Of a stretch of 12,762 nt of DNA, positions 6,472-12,762 are shown one piece after another. The position numbers were made by a program, and so were the translations under genes. Source of the DNA: Bacteroidales bacterium (GTDB taxonomy: Bacteria; Bacteroidota; Bacteroidia; Bacteroidales; FEN-979); contig JAFGNY010000303.1 of NCBI GenBank assembly GCA_016926765.1, positions 1 through 12,762 of the forward strand, written 5' to 3'. The notes beneath the pieces were generated by a model that was not told where the DNA came from, did no database searches, and saw nothing but the letters and a program-made list of their open reading frames with translations. Positions within the stretch are counted from its first letter, which is position 1, and the number at the start of each line of letters is the position of its first letter.

Positions 6472-7791
6472 TCACCACTTCCTGATCTTATGCCCCCACC
6501 ATGCGTAGTAAACGATCACGATATATGAGGGTACAGCCAGCCAGTAGGCTTGTTGAGATCCCCATACATCCGAAAGATACCCCCAGAGAAGCGGAAGAAT
6601 GGCTCCTCCGGCGATAGCCATGATAAGGAGCGCAGAGCCGGTTTTGATAAAACGGCCCAGGTCGTGAATAGCCAGCGGCCACACAGCCGGCCACACAAGG
6701 GCATTGGCCAGTCCGAGCAGGGCGATGAACAACACGGTATAGGGTAAAACAAGGTTCACCCGTTGAAAGGTCATCATATCAAAAAAGGGAAACGAGAAAG
6801 AGGCCCCGGCCGGCACAGAGATCGCCAGAATCGTAAACAGAATTCCCAGGATACCGCTCCAGGCGAGAGCACTTTTCTGTGACAGGATTTTCGGAATGGC
6901 GATGATGCCGGTGATGTATCCGATGATCATGGCTATCAACACCAGTGAAGTATAATATTTTGCCGACTCGAGCGGGACTCCGATTGCGTTCCCGTAACGG
7001 ATGATGGTATCTCCGGCAATTACTTCAACGCCAACATAGAAAAACAATGTGATGACTCCCAGTACCAGGTGGGGGAACTGGAAAATGGAGTTTCTGGAAG
7101 CAGCATATCCGGTGTCGGTATCTGGATCCTGTTCCATTTCAACCTCAGGCAGCGGCGCATACCGGATAAACAGGCCCAGGATAAACAATACCGCAGTCAT
7201 AACCAGATAAGGCCCGATCACCCGGTGGGCAAGTCCGTCGAGGGCCAGGCCTCGCGTCGTCTCATCCATCTCATTGAGGCTCAGCAGAAATGCATCCCCA
7301 TCATGAAGAATGAAGTAGGCAAGGATCAGCGGTGCGATCGCCCCTGCTACCTTGTTGCAAATCCCCATAATACTGATTCTCCGGGCAGCGCTCTCCCGGG
7401 GTCCAATGATCGTGATATAAGGATTGGAGGCGGTTTGAAGAATCGCCAGCCCTGTGCCAAGGATGAACAACCCAAACAGAAAGACCGAATAGGTACGCAT
7501 CATGGCAGCCGGAATAAACGTCAGGGTGCCAAGGGCCATCACCCATAACCCGACCATCATCCCATGTTTAAAACCGGTCTTCTTCAGGATCCAGGAGGAG
7601 GGGAGCGCCATTACCGTATAGGAGATATAAAAGGCAAAAGCAACAAAGAGCGCTTGAAAATCAGAAAGTTCGCAAGAAATTTTCAGGTAAGGGATCAGGA
7701 TGCCGTTTAACCAGGTCACAAATCCGAAAATAAAAAAGAAGACACCGATGATGGTGATTGAAAGGATATAGTTTTTTGAGGTAGCCATCAT
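6472..7791 (-). CDS. GluP/FucP-family MFS sugar:proton symporter
   Basis: A 439-residue protein with about 12 membrane helices. It carries signatures of the FHS (fucose-glucose-galactose-H+ symporter) branch: FGFVTWLNGILIPYLK (residues 22-37), the basic loop ILKKTGFKHGM (68-78) and LQTASNPYITIIGP (118-131). A polar central loop (EMEQDPDTDTGY) separates the halves, and ALVWPAVWPLAIHDLG lies in the second half. It would import a hexose or aminosugar across the inner membrane; the exact sugar cannot be read. I choose the ATG pair at 7786-7791. The longest frame begins at a GTG at 7827 that lies inside a consensus -7 box, so those 12 extra residues are unlikely. The sequence AGAGAA just upstream could help ribosome binding. 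The nucleotidyltransferase is the next gene on the same strand, and the kinase genes diverge from it. Confidence 0.93.
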   Translation of the reverse strand: MMATSKNYILSITIIGVFFFIFGFVTWLNGILIPYLKISCELSDFQALFVAFAFYISYTVMALPSSWILKKTGFKHGMMVGLWVMALGTLTFIPAAMMRTYSVFLFGLFILGTGLAILQTASNPYITIIGPRESAARRISIMGICNKVAGAIAPLILAYFILHDGDAFLLSLNEMDETTRGLALDGLAHRVIGPYLVMTAVLFILGLFIRYAPLPEVEMEQDPDTDTGYAASRNSIFQFPHLVLGVITLFFYVGVEVIAGDTIIRYGNAIGVPLESAKYYTSLVLIAMIIGYITGIIAIPKILSQKSALAWSGILGILFTILAISVPAGASFSFPFFDMMTFQRVNLVLPYTVLFIALLGLANALVWPAVWPLAIHDLGRFIKTGSALLIMAIAGGAILPLLWGYLSDVWGSQQAYWLAVPSYIVIVYYAWWGHKIRKW

Positions 7792-7826
7792 GAGTTCTCT
7801 GTTTTTCCGGCTTCGGAATGAATGCA

Positions 7827-7834
7827 CAAAAATA
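7827..7834 (-). promoter_or_regulatory. Putative -7 box (TAnnTTTG) for the permease unit
   Basis: The minus strand reads TATTTTTG, a full consensus match, 35 bp upstream of the ATG at 7791. GTTAAC (7850-7855) lies 15 bp further upstream. The box decides against the GTG start at 7827. Confidence 0.6.
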
Positions 7835-7882
7835 ACGGAATTTCATTTTGTTAACATTTCTTTTAATTTTGATTTTTCATTG

Positions 7883-7890
7883 TACCTTTG
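7883..7890 (+). promoter_or_regulatory. Putative -7 box (TAnnTTTG) for the histidine kinase pair
   Basis: TACCTTTG matches the consensus, with its last base 49 bp before the ATG at 7940. A TTTTG stretch lies upstream at 7867-7871, but it is too close for normal -33 spacing. Transcription would run divergently from the permease promoter. Confidence 0.5.
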
Positions 7891-7939
7891 ACCGGAGAGC
7901 CTGATCTGATTTACTAAAACTTGGAATGACCCCATCGTT

Positions 7940-9970
7940 ATGGAAAATGTGAATGAAAAATTCAATATCCTGATCGTTGATGACCGGAAAGAGAACCTGA
8001 TTACCCTTGAATCGATCATAGAAAGCCCTGAACTCAATATCATCCAGGCCCTTTCGGGAAATGAGGCGTTAGCTCTCATGCTTGAATACAACGTATCCCT
8101 GGTATTGATGGACGTGCAGATGCCCGGAATGGACGGGTTTGAAACCGCTGAGCTGATGCGTGGGAGCGAGCGTACAAAACAGATCCCGATCATCTTTATC
8201 ACTGCAACCTACCGCCAACCAAAACAGATCTTCAGGGGGTATGAATCCGGTGCGGTTGATTACCTCTATAAACCACTGGACAGGAGGATCCTTCAAAGTA
8301 AGATCAGAGCTTACATCGAATTTTTCAAGCAGAAGCACGAACTGGAGATCACCACACGGCAGTTAAAAAAAACCCTGGAAGAGGTTGACATGGCGAAACG
8401 GTTGGCTGAAGAGGCTACCATTGCCAAAAGCTCTTTCCTGGCCAGTATGAGCCATGAGATCCGCACCCCGTTGAACGGTATTATCGGGATGACCGATCTG
8501 ATCCTGATGGATTCAGAACTGCCCGAGCACTATTATGAACACCTGACAGACATCAAACAGAGCAGCGAATCGCTGCTGGAAATCATCAACGAGATCCTGG
8601 ATGTTTCGAAAATAGAAGCAGATAAACTGGAACTGGAACACATCGATTTCAGCCTGCGGGATGTATTGGGGAAAGTGGTTCGCCTGCTATCGGTTAAAAC
8701 ATTCCAGAAAAGTCTGGAGTTTCTCTGTCATTGCCCCCCCGACACCATCGATAACCTGGTTGGAGATCCGACCCGTTTGCGCCAGATCCTGATCAACCTA
8801 ATGGGAAATGCAGTAAAATTTACTGAAACCGGCAGAATCGTTCTCTCGGTCAAGCAACTGGAATTGACCGATAAAATCGCACGTCTTGAGTTTTCCGTGC
8901 GTGATACCGGTATCGGGATCGCTTCGGACAAACTCCCGAAATTATTTACATCCTTCAGCCAGGCGGATAAATCCACCACACGTACCCACGGAGGCACCGG
9001 CCTGGGACTATCCATTTCCAAGAAACTGGTGGAGATGATGGGCGGGACCATCTCTGCGGACAGCACTCCCGGAGAGGGCAGTTGCTTCACCTTCATCCTT
9101 CCGCTTGAAATTGGAAAAGGCGAGCACTACGAAGGAGCAATCTGTTTACCGGCAGAGATAAAAGACCTCCATGTTCTCCTGGTCGACATGCAAACTGATC
9201 ATAACCGTGAGCTCGAAACCTTCTTCATGTATTGCAATATCCCCCTTACTATTGCCACCACTGCAGAAGCTGCCCTGAAACTGGCCGCTAAACCAGATGC
9301 GAAAAAATACAAGGTAATTCTCATTGACCATCTTCTTCAATACCATAACGGCAAACAACTCTCCAACCTGCTTGAAGAGGAGTTGCCAAATGGAGCAACT
9401 CCCAGGTTTATCATGCTGACCGATGATAAATCCATCCATTCGACCAAGCGGATCAAACTGGCCGGTATCGACCATATTCTCTTTAAACCGGTGATGCAGA
9501 AGGAACTTCAGTGGATGTTCCAGCGAATCTTCATGAAAGAAATGGAGCTCCCTGAGACAATCTCCGCCACGCAAATCAAAACCCCTGGTCAGACGTTCAG
9601 AGATCTGACCATCCTACTTGCGGAGGATAATTTGATCAATCAAAAAATCGTGGTACAACTGCTTTCCAAACGAGGGATCAAAGTGATCACCGCCAGCAAC
9701 GGGGTGGAAGCCGTCGAGAGAGCCAGCGAACGGAAGTACGACATGGTATTTATGGATGTCCAGATGCCGGAGATGGATGGGTTTGAAGCAACCCGGAAAA
9801 TTCGCTCCAACCTGAAAGGACCAAATGTAAAAACACCTGTCATCGCCCTCACAGCCAATGCGATGAAAGGCGACCGGGAGATGTGCATCGAGTCAGGAAT
9901 GAACGAGTATATCTCCAAACCGTTAAATCCCGATGAGGTTTTTAACATCATCGAACAATATTGTAAATAA
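7940..9970 (+). CDS. Soluble hybrid histidine kinase, REC-HisKA-HATPase-REC(degenerate)-REC
   Basis: A 676-residue protein with no membrane segment. The N-terminal receiver (about 8-125) has D14/D15, phosphoacceptor D58 in LVLMDVQMPGMDGF, T88 and K111. A coiled linker (about 126-165) leads to HisKA with H172 in SMSHEIRTPLNG. The HATPase domain has the N box at 286-294 (N290), DTGIGI at 322-327 and GGTGLGL at 351-357. A second receiver-like domain (about 408-530) keeps D416, D463, T494 and K516, but M417 replaces the second acidic residue and the region after D463 lacks the usual MPxMDG. The last receiver (about 555-676) is canonical: E562/D563, D606, T638, K660. Input is probably phosphorylation of the first receiver by another kinase, perhaps the membrane kinase encoded 17 bp downstream. 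The ATG at 7940 lacks a strong Shine-Dalgarno sequence. No DNA-binding output domain is present. Confidence 0.95.
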   Translation: MENVNEKFNILIVDDRKENLITLESIIESPELNIIQALSGNEALALMLEYNVSLVLMDVQMPGMDGFETAELMRGSERTKQIPIIFITATYRQPKQIFRGYESGAVDYLYKPLDRRILQSKIRAYIEFFKQKHELEITTRQLKKTLEEVDMAKRLAEEATIAKSSFLASMSHEIRTPLNGIIGMTDLILMDSELPEHYYEHLTDIKQSSESLLEIINEILDVSKIEADKLELEHIDFSLRDVLGKVVRLLSVKTFQKSLEFLCHCPPDTIDNLVGDPTRLRQILINLMGNAVKFTETGRIVLSVKQLELTDKIARLEFSVRDTGIGIASDKLPKLFTSFSQADKSTTRTHGGTGLGLSISKKLVEMMGGTISADSTPGEGSCFTFILPLEIGKGEHYEGAICLPAEIKDLHVLLVDMQTDHNRELETFFMYCNIPLTIATTAEAALKLAAKPDAKKYKVILIDHLLQYHNGKQLSNLLEEELPNGATPRFIMLTDDKSIHSTKRIKLAGIDHILFKPVMQKELQWMFQRIFMKEMELPETISATQIKTPGQTFRDLTILLAEDNLINQKIVVQLLSKRGIKVITASNGVEAVERASERKYDMVFMDVQMPEMDGFEATRKIRSNLKGPNVKTPVIALTANAMKGDREMCIESGMNEYISKPLNPDEVFNIIEQYCK

Positions 9971-9987
9971 GCTGAACTTTCCCCTCT

Positions 9988-12762
9988 ATGTTGAAGAAAA
10001 CCAAGCAAAAGATTCGCGAATACTTCCCCGATTTTCATTGGAAAACGCTGAAAAATCTTGGAATCGGAAAAACCATGTTGTTATGGTTTCTTGCGATCTC
10101 CCTGATACCCCTGGCTTCGCTTAGTTTTATCAATTACCTCTATTATTACCAGGGACTGAATATCCTGGCAAAAAAATCGCTGTTCACTACATCTCAATTA
10201 CGGGTCAATGATCTGAATAACTTATTCCAACAATATGATAAGTACCTTAACTTCCTGACTGAAGACGAGGAGCTCCTGGGTCAATTAAGCCAACTCGACA
10301 ACGTGATGGATGCCTCCGGAATGATTCCGCAAGAGTTCGTCAACACACAGCAGTACAGGTTCCTCACCAAGGAGTTAAAAATGATTTTCAACAAATCATG
10401 GAAACTTGAAGGGCTCTATAACATCCTGATGATTGATCAGGATGGAAATATTATCTTCAGCCTGAAGGAAGAGGGAGTTACCGGGCTCAACCTCAACCAG
10501 GGAAATCTCTCGAATACCCTGACCAGCAGAACCTATGAAGAGATACTTCAAACCGGCCGAACCCTCTTTTCAGATCTGGAATTTTTCCCTCCTTCAAACA
10601 ATGTCATTACCGGGTTTCTCGGCCGGCCGGTATTCGACAACGGGGGCCGAAAACTGGGTGTGATGGGCATTCAGATCACCACCGAACGGATCGATAAAGT
10701 AATCCAATACAGCGTAGGATTTGGAAGCACTGTCAAGGTATACCTGGTTGGTCTCGACCTGAATCTTCGTTCTGTCAGTGAATACGGAAATCAAGACATC
10801 ATCCTGAAGCAAACAGAAGATAATTCAAAAACCCGAACCTGGCAGGCATCCAAAATCAACGCATCCGCTTCAACCCCTGACGGGAACCCGGTGATCGAAG
10901 AGGTAAGTTATTACCAGAATTCCCAGGAAGTTGATGTGATGGGATTATTCAGAGAGATCGATTACCTGAAAACACTGGGTGTTGACTGGGTGCTGGTTGA
11001 AGAGATCAGCACCTATGAAGCTCACGCCGTAGGCCGCGAGCTATCGACATTTGCCAAGATTTCCCTCGTAGTAACTACGATTGTCGTTTTCATCATTTCC
11101 CTTTTCGTCACCCGGCGTTTTGTGACACCTATAAAAAGCATCTCCGCCTGGGCGAAACAGGTCGCCCTCGGAGAACTTCTCAGCAAGGATATCAGGGTTT
11201 CGGAAGATGAGGTTGGCGAGATGAAACATACGTTCAACCGGTTGGTCTCCTCCTTGCAACAGTACGCTGAGGTGAGTCAGTCCATCGCGCTGGGCGACTA
11301 TACAAAAAAAGTGCCTATCCGCAGTCAGCAGGATACTCTCGGTAAATCGATGAACGAAATGGTCGAGAGTTTTAAGGGAGTAGTGAAACAAGCTGAAGCA
11401 ATCGCCAGCGGAGATTATTCTACCAACGTTGTCCCGCGCAGTGATCAGGATACCCTGGGGATTTCCCTCTTCAACATGACCAAAAAACTTCGCGAAGCCT
11501 CCCTGGAAATCAAGACACAAGACTGGTTGAAGACCGGGTTGAATGAACTGAGCCTGAAGAGCAGTGGCGAAAAAAGCATCAAAGATCTTTCCGATGAGGT
11601 GCTCTCATTCCTGGTACACTACCTGGAAGCACAGCTTGGACTGTTGTTTGTTACCGGCGAACGAAACAATCTGAACCTTACCGGGGCATTTGCCTGTGAG
11701 CCTGTGGTGACCTCTGTTACTTTTGGTGAAGGTGTGATCGGGCAAGTAGCGAAAGAAAAGAGACCCTTCCTGTTCAGTACGTCTTCAGATGATCTGCCTC
11801 CTGTGAATATTGGGCCGGCCACTGAAAAACCAAATCATTTCATCGTAGCTCCTATCCTGTTTGAAAATCAGGTGCTTGGAGTGATCCAACTGGGTTCCTT
11901 TCAGCAATTTACCCCTGAGGAAAATCAGTTCCTGGATATTTCACTTGAGACAATCGCTCTGGCTATTCACACAGCCCGCTCGCGTGAACGCGTAGAACAA
12001 CTTCTGCTAAAAACCCAGGAGCAGGCGAATGAACTTGCTGAACAGAAAGAGGAACTTAGACAAATCAATGAAGAACTGGAAGGACAAACCAAAGCACTTC
12101 GTCACTCAGAGGAGAATCTGCAGCATCAGCAGGAAGAACTTCGTGTGATTAACGAAGAGTTGGAAGAGCGGACCAAAGTGCTTGAACTGCAGCGTGATGA
12201 CATCCGTAAAAAGAATCAGGCACTGCAACAGGCGCAGGTTGAGATCAAACAGAAGGCGGAAGCTCTGGAAGTTGCCAGCAAATACAAGTCGGAGTTTCTT
12301 GCCAATATGTCGCATGAGCTCAGAACGCCGCTCAACAGCATCCTTGCCCTTTCCGAACTTTTAGCCAGCAACAAGTTCAAAGGGATGGCCAAAGAGGAAA
12401 TTGAGTTTGCCAATGTCATCAATTCCTCAGGAAAAGACCTTCTGGAGCTGATCAACGACATTCTTGATCTCTCAAAAGTTGAAGCAGGAAAACTGGAGAT
12501 CGATATTGAAGATCTCTACCTTGAAGATCTGGAAGATTATGTGAAGAAAACCTTCTCCCCACTGACAAACAACCGGAGGATTAATCTGGACACAAAAATT
12601 GAAAAAGGGCTTCCCGAATCAATCGAGACTGATCCTCAGCGTACGCTTCAGATCATCAAAAACCTTCTTTCAAATGCCATCAAATTCACTGAAAAAGGAA
12701 GTGTCACCTTCTATATACACCGGCCCGGCAAAGAGGTGAAATTTTCCAATCCAAACCTGACA
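9988..12762 (+). CDS. Membrane sensor histidine kinase (Cache-like, triple HAMP, GAF, coiled coil, HisKA), partial at C-terminus
   Basis: The frame is open from the ATG at 9988 to the right edge, 925 residues. TM1 is near 29-50. A periplasmic region of about 300 residues follows, with Cache-like features (LYNILMIDQDGNIIFSL, GRPVFDNGGRKLGVMGIQI). TM2 is near 358-374. Three HAMP-type units carry DEVG (407-410), DTLG (449-452) and DTLG (488-491). A GAF domain spans about 520-665. A long coiled coil (about 670-765) has EELRQINEELEGQTKAL repeated as EELRVINEELEERTKVL 28 residues on, exactly four heptads. HisKA has H776 in NMSHELRTPLNS. The HATPase N box is at 892-901 (N896), and the window ends before the G boxes. 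It senses an unknown periplasmic ligand and probably signals within the cell through the soluble kinase just upstream. Many such kinases end in receiver domains, which cannot be seen here. Confidence 0.93.
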   Translation, partial: MLKKTKQKIREYFPDFHWKTLKNLGIGKTMLLWFLAISLIPLASLSFINYLYYYQGLNILAKKSLFTTSQLRVNDLNNLFQQYDKYLNFLTEDEELLGQLSQLDNVMDASGMIPQEFVNTQQYRFLTKELKMIFNKSWKLEGLYNILMIDQDGNIIFSLKEEGVTGLNLNQGNLSNTLTSRTYEEILQTGRTLFSDLEFFPPSNNVITGFLGRPVFDNGGRKLGVMGIQITTERIDKVIQYSVGFGSTVKVYLVGLDLNLRSVSEYGNQDIILKQTEDNSKTRTWQASKINASASTPDGNPVIEEVSYYQNSQEVDVMGLFREIDYLKTLGVDWVLVEEISTYEAHAVGRELSTFAKISLVVTTIVVFIISLFVTRRFVTPIKSISAWAKQVALGELLSKDIRVSEDEVGEMKHTFNRLVSSLQQYAEVSQSIALGDYTKKVPIRSQQDTLGKSMNEMVESFKGVVKQAEAIASGDYSTNVVPRSDQDTLGISLFNMTKKLREASLEIKTQDWLKTGLNELSLKSSGEKSIKDLSDEVLSFLVHYLEAQLGLLFVTGERNNLNLTGAFACEPVVTSVTFGEGVIGQVAKEKRPFLFSTSSDDLPPVNIGPATEKPNHFIVAPILFENQVLGVIQLGSFQQFTPEENQFLDISLETIALAIHTARSRERVEQLLLKTQEQANELAEQKEELRQINEELEGQTKALRHSEENLQHQQEELRVINEELEERTKVLELQRDDIRKKNQALQQAQVEIKQKAEALEVASKYKSEFLANMSHELRTPLNSILALSELLASNKFKGMAKEEIEFANVINSSGKDLLELINDILDLSKVEAGKLEIDIEDLYLEDLEDYVKKTFSPLTNNRRINLDTKIEKGLPESIETDPQRTLQIIKNLLSNAIKFTEKGSVTFYIHRPGKEVKFSNPNLT

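Noticed and set aside
7792..7827. GTG start at 7827 for the permease, adding 12 residues
   Set aside because: The codon lies within the TATTTTTG promoter box, and the added residues are polar and outside the family's first helix. The ATG pair at 7786-7791 fits better.
7843..8202. Minus-strand open frame overlapping the first kinase gene
   Set aside because: It is a shadow of the strong REC-coding frame on the plus strand, and its translation has no recognisable feature.

Overview
The window looks like chromosomal DNA of a member of the Bacteroidota, probably class Bacteroidia. The reasons are an RpoN of the Bacteroidota type, several upstream copies of the TAnnTTTG -7 box used by the primary sigma factor of this phylum, no strong Shine-Dalgarno sequences, a GluP-like FHS sugar permease and large hybrid histidine kinases. 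I cannot name a genus. No rRNA, tRNA, CRISPR array, insertion sequence or phage gene was seen. Two genes run off the window: an efflux adaptor at the left edge and a histidine kinase at the right edge.

Layout. (1) 1-2410, minus strand: a TolC-type outer membrane channel followed by a MacA/HlyD-type periplasmic adaptor, two parts of a tripartite efflux pump. The inner membrane transporter presumably lies beyond the left edge. (2) 2619-4746, plus strand: rpoN (sigma-54), then a small PAP2-like membrane protein 16 bp downstream. (3) 4743-5438, minus: an outer membrane beta-barrel protein whose stop codon overlaps that of the PAP2-like gene. (4) 5492-7791, minus: a GluP/FucP-family sugar permease followed by a sugar-1-phosphate nucleotidyltransferase, probably one transcript for importing and activating a sugar. 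(5) 7940-12762, plus: two histidine kinase genes 17 bp apart. The first is soluble (REC-HisKA-HATPase-degenerate REC-REC). The second is a membrane sensor (Cache-like periplasmic domain, three HAMP units, GAF, long coiled coil, HisKA, HATPase cut by the edge). They probably form one phosphorelay.

The most unusual layer is a set of short tandem repeats, each with a different unit. An octamer repeat lies inside the adaptor coding sequence. A heptamer repeat sits directly upstream of a possible promoter for the adaptor. A 9-mer doublet lies between tolC and rpoN, and an octamer triplet plus a 13-bp doublet lie between the permease and the nucleotidyltransferase. The first two are in places where a change in copy number could alter reading frame or promoter geometry, so they are candidate phase-variation sites acting on one efflux pump. 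This is inference from position and unit length only.
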